Part shown: piece after piece, positions 1 to 7,322 of the stretch
Numbering within the stretch: the first letter of the stretch is position 1
Layout: each line of letters starts with the position of its first letter
DNA from: Maricaulis virginensis
GTDB taxonomy: Bacteria; Pseudomonadota; Alphaproteobacteria; Caulobacterales; Maricaulaceae
Assembly (NCBI RefSeq): GCF_027922185.1
Contig: NZ_BSFE01000001.1
Span: forward strand, 1 to 64,000
Direction: 5' to 3'
DNA: 64,000 bases
The notes under the pieces: generated by a model
Databases searched by the model: none
Seen by the model: only the letters and a program-made list of their open reading frames with translations
Told to the model about the DNA's origin: nothing
Translations under genes and position numbers: made by a program

Positions 1-7
1 TGTGAAC

Positions 8-78
8 GTTCATCCGGGCTCTCCTCGATGGCTGATCGTTTCGCAACAACCAGCTTCAGGGCTTCAGCCCGGATGAAC
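8..78. repeat. 13-bp inverted repeat at the window edge
   Basis: The 13 bases at 8-20 (gttcatccgggct) recur as the exact reverse complement at 66-78, 45 bases apart. The pair lies just beyond the stop of the minus-strand gene at 99-1043, so it could form a stem in its 3' transcript or be an extragenic palindrome. There is no clear T-run. Confidence 0.5.
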
Positions 79-98
79 AACCTCATGAGAAATCACAC

Positions 99-1043
99 CT
101 AGCCCGCCGCCTGTCCGGCCTTGCGCTTGCGCCACAGGCCGCGCAGCCAGCGGCCCAGCAGCCAGAAGACCGGCACGATCACGATCAGCCAGGGCAGCGC
201 CGAGGCGATGAAGGTGATGACATTGGCCAGCCCGGAAGCGAAATTGCCCGCCAGATTGCGCAGCGCCCGGCCCAGCGGCTCGAAGGCACCGCGGCTGACC
301 GGCTCCATGCGCGAGGTGTAGTTCAGCGTCAGGTCTGACATGGAGACGCGGCCCCGCATGACACGCAATTGTGCCTCGGCGCCCTCGATCTCGCCCTGCA
401 GGCGAGCCAGTTCGCGTTCGACGCTGACCAGCTCCTCCACGCTGGCGCCGGGGCGTTCCAGGAGAGCGGTGAGGCGGGTGCGCAGGGTGCGTTTGGCGGT
501 CAGGCGCGCTTCGGCGTCATAGATCGAGGCCGTCAGATCGTCGGACGACTGGGACTGGTGCATGATGCGGCCGCCGGCCGCGTCGATCTCGCCGGCCAGC
601 CCGTCGCGGAAATCCTCGATCCAGTCCGGCACGGCCCGCAGGGAGAGCGAGCCCGCCGAGCCGCGATCGCCCTGGGCGTAGATATTGGCATTGACGACCT
701 GGCAGGTTTCCGGACCGGCATCGAGACAGGCTTGGCGGTGCGTCTCGATCAGCGGCTCGGTCGCCTCGCGCGGGGTTTCCAGCTGGTAATTGTAACGATA
801 GGCGATCAGGCGCTCGGTCACCGCATCCGCGCTGCCTGAAGCGGGCTGGGGCTCGGGCTCCATCATTGCGGGCGGCGGCGCTGCCCGGTCACGGGTGATC
901 CGGTTGCCGGTGACGGTGAGGACGTCCTCGTCGTTCAGGGCCTGTTCGCTGACCGCATAGCCGTCGTCTTCATACCGGTCCGCCCCCTCGCATGCCGTCA
1001 GTGCCAGACCGACAGCGAGAACTGCCCAAACGCGTGATGTCAT
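99..1043 (-). CDS. DUF4349-family lipoprotein with C-terminal membrane segment
   Basis: A 314-residue envelope protein. The N-terminus is a lipoprotein signal with lipobox LTAC (Cys18), followed by a disordered Pro/Glu-rich stretch to about residue 75. A conserved body follows, with a long heptad-rich helix (roughly 180-235). One strong hydrophobic segment near 280-305 is followed by a basic tail. This order (lipobox, coiled coil, C-terminal membrane helix) is that of DUF4349 proteins, whose biochemical role is not established. I chose the ATG at 1043 because it opens the lipoprotein signal and has a purine-rich ribosome site (aaggacagg); the reading frame extends upstream through repeats. 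The gene is separate from the M23 peptidase upstream by two 45-bp repeats. Confidence 0.75.
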   Translation of the reverse strand: MTSRVWAVLAVGLALTACEGADRYEDDGYAVSEQALNDEDVLTVTGNRITRDRAAPPPAMMEPEPQPASGSADAVTERLIAYRYNYQLETPREATEPLIETHRQACLDAGPETCQVVNANIYAQGDRGSAGSLSLRAVPDWIEDFRDGLAGEIDAAGGRIMHQSQSSDDLTASIYDAEARLTAKRTLRTRLTALLERPGASVEELVSVERELARLQGEIEGAEAQLRVMRGRVSMSDLTLNYTSRMEPVSRGAFEPLGRALRNLAGNFASGLANVITFIASALPWLIVIVPVFWLLGRWLRGLWRKRKAGQAAG

Positions 1044-1149
1044 GATCCTGTCCTTATTCTCCCCAAGAGCGCCTCGCCCGCGGGACATGATGAAGGGAAA
1101 CGGGGCCGAATTCAGGCGCGTAGCCCTGGCGCCATTTTTTCCGAAGGGC

Positions 1150-1194
1150 GCATTTTCGAACCGCAAAACCGGTTCCCGCTTTTGCTGAAAATGC
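1150..1194. repeat. 45-bp intergenic repeat, copy 1
   Basis: This 45-base unit begins gcatttt, ends aaaatgc (inverted ends) and carries aaaaccggttccc in the middle. A near-identical copy lies at 1210-1254. It resembles the dispersed intergenic palindromes with an accggttccc core that are common in alphaproteobacteria. Confidence 0.8.
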
Positions 1195-1209
1195 AGGTCC
1201 TTGGTGGTC

Positions 1210-1254
1210 GCATTTTCCGACCGCAAAACCGGTTCCCACTTTTGCTGAAAATGC
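1210..1254. repeat. 45-bp intergenic repeat, copy 2
   Basis: This is the second tandem copy of the 1150-1194 unit. It differs at only a few positions and ends directly at the stop of the M23 peptidase gene. It could be a transcript 3' end structure for that gene. Confidence 0.8.
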
Positions 1255-1255
1255 T

Positions 1256-2194
1256 TCAGCCGCCATTCGCGGTGAGCAGGCGTTCATAACTGTCCACCAG
1301 CGCCAGATAGGGCGGCACATTCGTGTTCTGGATCTCGCCGCCGGTATCGACCGCCATCTTGATCTCGAAATGCAGGTGGATGGTGGTGGCCGTGCCGCCG
1401 AATTCGTTGGACACATAGCCGATCCGCTCGCCCTGGCTGACCCGGTCACCGGCCTCGACCAGCAGCGTGTCCTTTTCCAGGTGGAGATAGGTGTAGCGCA
1501 CGCCGTCATCGCTCATCAGGCGCACCGAATAGGAGCCGATCGAGGTGATGGTGCCGTCAGCGACGGCGACGGCCCAATGGGTCGCGTCCTGGCAGGTGGC
1601 GGGGCGGATGTCCTGGCCCTGATGGCCGGTGCCGGACGGGCACATGGGCGTGCCATAGCCCCGGGTCTCGCAGAAATTGTCGCGCCAGGCATAGGCGTAG
1701 TTGTTCGCATTGCACTGCCCGCCGCCGGGGCCGAGATAGCCGCCATGCCCGTAGACCTGGCTGTTGGCATAGGCCTGGCCGGCCTCCATGGGAAAGCGCA
1801 TGGCGGGGGAATAGTTGATCTGCAGCGTCTGGCCCGTGCCGCTGTCGGCCACGAGATCGCCGGCCGGCATCCAGCTGAACGCGATGCCGGCATCATCCTC
1901 CGGACCGGGTGGGAGTTCGGGATAGGGATCGGGTTCGGCGGGCGGGATATCCTCGGCCGGCGCCGGCGGATCTTCGGGCTGGGGCAGTTCTTCCGGCGTT
2001 TCGGCCGGTTCCGGGTCGGTCGGGACCGGGTCTTCCGGTTGCGGATCGTTTTCGGGGTCGGCCATGGGCGTCTCCTCTGCCATCGGGTCCGGGGCCGGCG
2101 GGGGCAGGCTGGCCTCCCGGGGCCACCAGAACATCGCCGCGATCCCTGCCGTTGCAACGGCGGCGGCGAGTGTGAGTTCCGCAGCGCGCGACAT
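1256..2194 (-). CDS. M23-family metallopeptidase, membrane anchored
   Basis: A 312-residue predicted periplasmic peptidase of the LytM/M23 fold, a family that cuts peptidoglycan peptide bridges. The N-terminus is a short membrane anchor (about 8-24). It is followed by a Pro/Glu/Asp-rich low-complexity linker (about 26-100) that probably spans the periplasm. The catalytic domain has the zinc ligands in HxxxD form (HQGQD near residue 190) and the HxH motif (HLH near 275), so it should be active. Four extra cysteines lie between linker and catalytic core. The ATG at 2194 overlaps the TGA of the upstream gene by one base (TGATG), pointing to translational coupling with that secreted protein. Confidence 0.85.
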   Translation of the reverse strand: MSRAAELTLAAAVATAGIAAMFWWPREASLPPPAPDPMAEETPMADPENDPQPEDPVPTDPEPAETPEELPQPEDPPAPAEDIPPAEPDPYPELPPGPEDDAGIAFSWMPAGDLVADSGTGQTLQINYSPAMRFPMEAGQAYANSQVYGHGGYLGPGGGQCNANNYAYAWRDNFCETRGYGTPMCPSGTGHQGQDIRPATCQDATHWAVAVADGTITSIGSYSVRLMSDDGVRYTYLHLEKDTLLVEAGDRVSQGERIGYVSNEFGGTATTIHLHFEIKMAVDTGGEIQNTNVPPYLALVDSYERLLTANGG

Positions 2195-2880
2195 CAGTCC
2201 TCTCCCGGTTCGGGGCTGCCGGCGGCGATCATCAGCGCGTCGGCGAGCTGGCGGACATAGGTCTCGGAAGTGCAGCGCGCGTCGGTCCCGGGTTCCGCGC
2301 ATTCCACGGTGACGGAGTAGGCCGCGCCATAGCGGTTGAAGGACAGCTCCCGGCCATACTCGGTCTGGCTGACGCGGTAGCCCGCCGCGTCGGCAGCGCG
2401 CAGCCGGCGGCGGCTGGCCGCGTCCGGCGGTACGGCATGGGCGAGCCGCGTGCCGAACACCTCGATGACAATGTCCGGCCCGGTAATCGACAGGGTGTAG
2501 AAATCGGTCTGCGGGAAGAGGCGGGTCACGGCGGTCTCGCCCAGCCCCAGAGCGGCGGATGTGGGAATGAGGACCGGCAGGCGGGTGGCCGTCACATTCG
2601 CGGCGCCGTCATTGACCGGCTGGGGGAAGCGCTGGACCTGCCGCACGGCGGCGGCCTGGGTGTTGAATTGCGTCTGGGTGCGGGCATCCTCGCGCGCCGC
2701 AGCCCAGTTGACGGGCATGGTGCGCGGTGCGTCCGGGGCGGGCGGCTGTTGCTGTTGTTGCACGGCGGCGAGGCTGGCCGTGCGTACGGGTACGGCAGGC
2801 GGCCGGGTCTGTGCCGACAGGCCGAGCGAAGCGGCCGCCAGTGTCACGATACCGGCAATACGTCCCAGGCGAGGTTCCAT
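2194..2880 (-). CDS. secreted protein of unknown function, coupled to M23 peptidase
   Basis: A 228-residue protein with a Sec signal (about 1-23, ending LSAQ), then a Gln/Pro-rich stretch with a run of five glutamines, then a folded domain. I do not recognise the family. Two cysteines near the C-terminus could form a disulfide. The start at 2880 has an upstream ggggagctgg that can serve as ribosome site; the longer frame upstream lacks a signal peptide. The stop overlaps the start of the M23 peptidase, so the two are likely made together and this may be an envelope partner of that enzyme. Confidence 0.7.
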   Translation of the reverse strand: MEPRLGRIAGIVTLAAASLGLSAQTRPPAVPVRTASLAAVQQQQQPPAPDAPRTMPVNWAAAREDARTQTQFNTQAAAVRQVQRFPQPVNDGAANVTATRLPVLIPTSAALGLGETAVTRLFPQTDFYTLSITGPDIVIEVFGTRLAHAVPPDAASRRRLRAADAAGYRVSQTEYGRELSFNRYGAAYSVTVECAEPGTDARCTSETYVRQLADALMIAAGSPEPGED

Positions 2881-3194
2881 GTCCAGCTCCCCTTTGGCGA
2901 AGTATAGCGCAGTTTTGCAGCCTGCGCATGAACCTTCGATGAGGAAGCGGGCGCGCAGGCGCGTTTTTCCGCCCGGTCCGTATTTCATGGCTTATGAGTG
3001 CCATCGCGCCGGCCGACGGGTATGATGGCGCCAGTTGATTGAGCGCCAGCATGTTGGGTGAAATCCGGTCCCGGGCACAACCGGTGGCGGTTTCACGCAG
3101 GCCTGAATGCCGCAAATCCGGTTTTCGCCGTTGAAATTCCGGCCCGGCGCACGTATGTGCAGTGCAGCAACCTCTGTGTAGTCAGGAGAGCGCG
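2881..3194. other. divergent intergenic region
   Basis: A 314-base spacer between divergent genes (secreted protein to the left, panD to the right). It presumably holds both promoters. I see no strong palindrome, repeat or small gene; the short frames across it have no ribosome site. Confidence 0.5.
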
Positions 3195-3560
3195 ATGCGC
3201 CTCACCATGATGAAATGCAAGCTTCACCGTGCGGTCGTCACCCAGGCGGACCTGCACTATGAAGGCTCCATCTCCATCGACCGCGATTATCTGGACGCCG
3301 CCGGCATCCTGCCCTACGAGCAGGTCGATGTGCTGAACATCAATAATGGCGAGCGGTTTACCACCTATGCCATCGAGGCACCGCGTGGCAGCCGCACCTT
3401 CGGCATCAATGGCGCTGCCGCCCGTCTGGCCCAGCCGGGCGACCGGATCATTGTCGTCGCCTATGCCGGCATGGATGCGGCCGAGGCCGAGAATTACGTG
3501 CCGACCGTGGTGCTGTTCGACGAGCACAACCAGGTCGTCTCCAAGCCGAAAGCGGCCTGA
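3195..3560 (+). CDS. panD: aspartate 1-decarboxylase
   Basis: A 121-residue PanD, the pyruvoyl enzyme that decarboxylates L-aspartate to beta-alanine for pantothenate and coenzyme A. The self-cleavage site is plain: Gly24-Ser25 in YEGSISID, where Ser25 becomes the pyruvoyl group. Lys9 and the KCKLHRA start, the NNGERF loop and the GDRIIVVAY strand are also typical. The length is near the usual 120-130. The start at 3195 is preceded by tcaggagagcg, a good ribosome site. A 54-residue membrane protein follows 86 bases later on the same strand. Confidence 0.96.
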   Translation: MRLTMMKCKLHRAVVTQADLHYEGSISIDRDYLDAAGILPYEQVDVLNINNGERFTTYAIEAPRGSRTFGINGAAARLAQPGDRIIVVAYAGMDAAEAENYVPTVVLFDEHNQVVSKPKAA

Positions 3561-3646
3561 TCCGGCCGCTCTGAATACAACCATTCGGAACCGGACGGCC
3601 GACTGCACGTTTCTCTTTCGTCACCAATGGACGGAAGGAACCAGTC

Positions 3647-3811
3647 ATGCGTGCATCGAAAAGCCGGAATATCCTGCTCTACGGCGCGATTGCCGGACTC
3701 CTGATCCTGTCGGCCGGCCTCGCCTATGCGCTGTGGCAGGAGCAGCAGAGCGAGACGATCACCTTCGAGTTCGGCGGCGAACGCATTTCCGTGGAAGCCG
3801 AAGGCGGTTAG
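3647..3811 (+). CDS. small single-pass membrane protein (54 aa)
   Basis: This is a short open frame downstream of panD. It has a basic N-terminus (MRASKSRN), one hydrophobic helix (about residues 9-29, ending YALW), and an acidic 25-residue tail (EFGGERISVEAEGG). The ribosome site ggaaggaacc is 9 bases upstream, and a perfect terminator hairpin follows at 3847, so it reads as a real gene. Function unknown; the tail would face the periplasm if the basic end stays inside. Confidence 0.6.
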   Translation: MRASKSRNILLYGAIAGLLILSAGLAYALWQEQQSETITFEFGGERISVEAEGG

Positions 3812-3846
3812 GCGCACCAGCGCCGGGCCTTGCACCGGAACACGAT

Positions 3847-3880
3847 AAAGCCCGGGCATCGTGCCGATGCCCGGGCTTTT
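3847..3880. terminator. bidirectional rho-independent terminator
   Basis: A perfect 15-bp stem (3847-3861 with 3865-3879) with a tgc loop and A/T runs on both sides. It sits between the plus-strand small protein gene and the minus-strand SIMPL gene and can end both transcripts. Confidence 0.9.
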
Positions 3881-3902
3881 CATGTCTGGCGGCAGGCCGT
3901 GC

Positions 3903-4610
3903 CTATTCGGCGATGCAGAAGTCGGCATTCACCGAGGCATTGAGGGTCAGCTGGCCGGCGGCGACCGGCGTTGCGGCCATGTCCTCGGCAAAGCTTGCGC
4001 GCATCATCACCGGCTGCGGCGAACCCATATGCGCCTCGCCCATGCGGCGGATACCGCAAAGCTCGAAACCGGCCGCGTCGGCAAACAGTTCGGCCTTGGC
4101 CAGCAGGTTGGCGATCGCCTGGCGGCGCGCCTCGTCCATGGCATCCTCGGTATTGTCCGAGCCGAAGGTGACATTGTTGATATTGTTTGCGCCGGCCTCG
4201 ACCATGGCGTCGATCACGGCGCCGGTCCGGTCGGTGTCCGTCACCTTTGCGGTGACCGTGTTGCGGGCTTCATAGCCGATGATGTTCAGCTCGATCTGGC
4301 CCGGTTCGCGGCGGTCCGAATAGACCGGCGAGACCGAGAGCTGCGAGGTTTGCATGTCGTTCTCGGCAACCCCGGCCTCGCGCAGCGCGGCGAAGACCGC
4401 GGCCATCGCCTGGGAATTGGCGCGCATGGCGGCCTGGGCGGTATCGGCGCGGCTGACCACACCCGAGCTGACCTGGGCATAGTCCGGCGCGAGCCGGACT
4501 TCCGCCGTTGCAGACAGCGACAGGGTGGGTTGCGGCTCCTGGATCTGGGCGAAGGCGGAACCGGCCGTCAGGGCGGTCAGGGCAGTGGTGGCAATAAGTG
4601 CGCGGAACAT
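3903..4610 (-). CDS. SIMPL-domain (DUF541) periplasmic protein
   Basis: A 235-residue secreted protein with a signal peptide (about 1-21, cleaved after SAFA). The mature part is a single SIMPL/DUF541 domain, recognisable from LSATAEVRLAPDYAQVSSGV near its start. Further family-like features are the NNVTFG segment, the A-rich helix with RRQAIANLLAKAE, and two late cysteines. Family members are periplasmic or outer-membrane-associated with poorly defined roles in envelope stress. The gene stands alone, ending at the shared terminator and starting about 220 bases from the tRNA. Confidence 0.85.
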   Translation of the reverse strand: MFRALIATTALTALTAGSAFAQIQEPQPTLSLSATAEVRLAPDYAQVSSGVVSRADTAQAAMRANSQAMAAVFAALREAGVAENDMQTSQLSVSPVYSDRREPGQIELNIIGYEARNTVTAKVTDTDRTGAVIDAMVEAGANNINNVTFGSDNTEDAMDEARRQAIANLLAKAELFADAAGFELCGIRRMGEAHMGSPQPVMMRASFAEDMAATPVAAGQLTLNASVNADFCIAE

Positions 4611-4826
4611 GGGTGTCCTCCTGTGATTTCAATATCTGGCGCCAGACTAACACTGCCGCAGCTGAGTGAAGCCTGAATGGCATGGGCCCAATTCGGCCAT
4701 CAAGATTGCAACGTCTTAATGCGCACGCGGTTTCAGGCCGATGGCAGGCCGCGGCATCGCGCGCCCTGCGGCCGCATCTTGGCTATCCCGCCACAACCCG
4801 GTATCGAGAACTCACGCCGGAAAGGC

Positions 4827-4903
4827 GGGCCTGTAGCTCAATTGGTTAGAGCCGGCGGCTCATAACCGCTTGGTTGGGGGTTCGAGTCCCTCCGGGCCCA
4901 CCA
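4827..4903 (+). tRNA. tRNA with CAU anticodon (Met elongator or Ile2)
   Basis: A 77-base cloverleaf with encoded CCA. The acceptor stem is gggcctg / cgggccc with one G-U pair; the D arm is gtagctcaattggttagagc; the anticodon loop is ctcataa with CAT; the T arm has ggttcgagtcc. The CAU anticodon could read AUG, or AUA after lysidine modification, and I cannot decide which from sequence alone. Its 3' end is the integration site of the large mobile element. Confidence 0.95.
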
Positions 4904-6419
4904 TCCTGCTTCCCGAGACGTCAATCTGGGTTAATAGCTTGATGGGTAAGGAAAATTCCGGTTCAAGGAAGCCCTTTTCGCGGGTATAGCGAGGGCGCTC
5001 CGAAAACGCCAATTTCACCGCTAACCGCTTGTCCTCTAATCGCTCGGAGTCCCATAAATTACAAGGGCTTCCGAGATATTGGATAGCGGTTCGAGCGCCC
5101 TCCTCGAAGGTGGGTAGTGCGCGACCGCAGTTTTTGATCTTTTGTTCAAGCACGACCTTCGAATGCTCCAGCTTCTGGAGGCGCTTTTCGAGATTCTTTG
5201 TCAGAAATTCACCCTCGGCCTCCACCAGGAGATCAATGGCCTTTTCCGCTTGGCGCTCAATCTGCTGCACTTCTTTGCGCATCGCTGCCCGTTGTTGCTC
5301 GATCCCGCCAGTGCGCCTCTCCCACATGTCGGAGAACGCCAGAAACAGCACGGGCATCAGCTCGCGCGTGGGTGTGAGCCCCTTCAACATGTCGCGGAAG
5401 GCGCCTTCTATATCAGTCTTCTTGATCGATTTCGCGTAGTGCACGCAGTCTTTCGTCTGGCAGACATAGTAGGCATAACGCTTACCGTGCCGGCCGCGGG
5501 ACCAGCCGGACTTGAGCGGCTTGCCGCATTCACAATCGACGGCCCCGCGCAGCGGATAGTCTTCGCTGATGTCCTTGCGAACCGGTGTGCGTGGACGGCT
5601 GTTTCGGCGCTCTTGGATCGCCTCGAATGTTTCGAGAGATATGAGCCCCTCATGGTGGCCTGGGCGCAGTGTCACATCCCAATCCAAGTGTTCGATATAT
5701 CCGGCGTAGGCTACGCGGGTGAGAATATCGGTCACACGCTGGGGCCGAACGCGGCCGTTCTTTGTAAAGGGAAAATGCGGCTTGGAGGCAAGGAAGCGTT
5801 GGACCTCGGCCTGCGTCTCGAAACGTCCAGAGGCAAAGCCCTCTAGCGCCTCCTGGATGATCGTTGCTGCAGGTTCATCGCGCACGAGAATTTTGCCATG
5901 TAGCTCGGTCTTCTCATAGCGATAGCCCACTGGCGCAGGGAAGACCGCATAGCCGTTCAGCAGACGGGCGCGCATCCGGTTGACGGCGGTCTGGCCGTTC
6001 TTTTGTGCGTGATGCTGCGAGATACTGGCCAGCACATTCTCGATCAGCACAGAGTCGGGATCTTCGCCGAACTCGATGGAAGGAGAGAGCAGCTCTGCCC
6101 CGACTTTAGAGATCGCGGTTCGCAAGCTGATATGGGCAGAAATGCTGCGGGCCAGGCGGCTTATGTCATCGATCACGACGACATATTCGCCGTTCTTCCT
6201 GCGCCGCAGATAGTCCAGCATGGCTTTCATGCCGGGGCGGTCAATCAGGCTGCCGCTTCTTTCGTCTGTGAAGGTCTCGACCACCTCCAGACCCTTATAG
6301 CCGGCAAACTCACGGCATCTCGTGATCTGGCTGGCTATGCCATGGCCTTCCTTGCTCTGTTTGGTGGTGGAGACACGCGCATAAAGCACGGCCTTCTTTG
6401 CTGTAGTTTCTGTCCTCAT
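4860..6419 (-). CDS. large serine recombinase (integrase) of the element
   Basis: A 519-residue site-specific recombinase predicted to integrate and excise the element. The N-terminal resolvase domain has the nucleophile in YARVST (Ser17) and the DISRLARS helix. A recombinase domain follows (about 170-280), then a zinc-ribbon with CECGKPL and a later C-x4-C pair, and a long coiled coil (about 365-430). The last dozen residues, including GPEGLEPPTKRL, are read from the antisense of the tRNA, and the TGA stop lies in the anticodon arm. The ATG at 6419 overlaps the upstream gene's stop (ATGA); longer starts at 6491 would run deep into that gene. Its position at one end facing outward is usual for integrases. 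Confidence 0.93.
   Translation of the reverse strand: MRTETTAKKAVLYARVSTTKQSKEGHGIASQITRCREFAGYKGLEVVETFTDERSGSLIDRPGMKAMLDYLRRRKNGEYVVVIDDISRLARSISAHISLRTAISKVGAELLSPSIEFGEDPDSVLIENVLASISQHHAQKNGQTAVNRMRARLLNGYAVFPAPVGYRYEKTELHGKILVRDEPAATIIQEALEGFASGRFETQAEVQRFLASKPHFPFTKNGRVRPQRVTDILTRVAYAGYIEHLDWDVTLRPGHHEGLISLETFEAIQERRNSRPRTPVRKDISEDYPLRGAVDCECGKPLKSGWSRGRHGKRYAYYVCQTKDCVHYAKSIKKTDIEGAFRDMLKGLTPTRELMPVLFLAFSDMWERRTGGIEQQRAAMRKEVQQIERQAEKAIDLLVEAEGEFLTKNLEKRLQKLEHSKVVLEQKIKNCGRALPTFEEGARTAIQYLGSPCNLWDSERLEDKRLAVKLAFSERPRYTREKGFLEPEFSLPIKLLTQIDVSGSRMVGPEGLEPPTKRL
4895..4907 (+). other. attL core (13-bp direct repeat)
   Basis: The sequence ggcccaccatcct covers the last nine bases of the tRNA including CCA and four bases beyond. 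It recurs exactly at 39067-39079. A short core fits a large serine recombinase, which needs little homology. Confidence 0.7.
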
Positions 6420-6700
6420 TTGCTGCGCTTTGCGCTGGCGATCATCGCAGCACATTCCTCGAAAATACTGGTGAGTTCTTTGTCGCTCCATCCTACCAGA
6501 ACAGGGGCGCCAAATGCGCTTGCACTGGCGGATTTCGGCGACTTATCCCCAAGAGCTTGTTGCACCGGATGCTCACCGATCCAGGAGTCGAAAAAGTGCT
6601 CCATGGCCGAGATGATCTGATCATACAGCGCATCGCTCAAAGCCTGGCTCATACCCTTTTTCATCAGGTAGGCGCGGCTGTGGGAGCGATAGTCGGTCAT
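6416..6700 (-). CDS. small protein coupled to the recombinase gene
   Basis: A 94-residue protein that I do not recognise. It is mostly helical by eye (MKKGMSQALSDALYDQIISA, then a C-terminal EECAAMIASAK helix) with a small disordered middle. Its stop overlaps the recombinase start in ATGA form, so the two are co-translated, and a role in controlling recombination direction or dosage is possible but unproven. The ATG at 6700 is preferred over a TTG two codons earlier. The upstream ribosome site is weak (cagagatt). Confidence 0.6.
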   Translation of the reverse strand: MTDYRSHSRAYLMKKGMSQALSDALYDQIISAMEHFFDSWIGEHPVQQALGDKSPKSASASAFGAPVLVGWSDKELTSIFEECAAMIASAKRSK

Positions 6701-7322
6701 GGGCAATCAATCTCTGGCTCGCCCGCGCAGGGCGCAGGCGTACAAGTCCTTTCTCGGGTAATGGGGAGGCTAGAGGCACAAAAATACGCGCTCGGGAGGA
6801 ATGCCCGGCGCGCTCTGGATACTCTTCTGGGGATTTGTTTCTGGGTAACTCGGATTTCCCATTTCGTCCAGTTTTAAGTGCTTGAATACTATGGAATGAA
6901 TGGCAGGTTGAGGGCATCCGGGCGGGCTCTATGGCCATTGGCCACCAAGCCAGCCGCCGGCGGGACCGGCGCCGGGTCTTGGCCCATGCGGGTGACGATC
7001 CCTGATGCAAGAGAGGGCGGAGTGCGCCAGCAGGCGCACGCCCCTGTTTGAGCGTCGCTATGGGCGACGCCTGGAACCCTGATTTCCAGCTTACAGCGAG
7101 TTTTGCCCGTCTGACCAAGACCTTCTTGCGGGCGGCCCGCTCCAATAGTCCGTGTTGCCCGCAACAAGGCCTTGGGCCGGTCAAAGCCTCACTCGACCGT
7201 CAGACCGCCGCCGGCCGCGAAGACGCGCCCGCCTGCGGTTTCAGATCTGACGCTCGGCGCTGGCCAAGGGTTCATGCGCGCTTTGTGTGTGCGTGAAACC
7301 AACCCTTGAAAGGAAAAGACCC
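6701..7322. other. 622-base non-coding region with two hairpins, upstream of the ParB-like gene
   Basis: No convincing gene: the longest frame here runs antisense through sequence with no ribosome site. Two close perfect 7-bp hairpins stand out, at 7022-7039 (gtgcgcc/ggcgcac) and 7052-7070 (gcgtcgc/gcgacgc). Together with the ParB-like gene that follows, this is a candidate for a partition site, origin or promoter-operator region of the element. Confidence 0.5.

Noticed and set aside
6621..7184. Minus-strand frame (187 codons) upstream of the ParB-like gene
   Set aside because: Overlaps another gene, has no ribosome site, and has atypical residue use; treated as non-coding.
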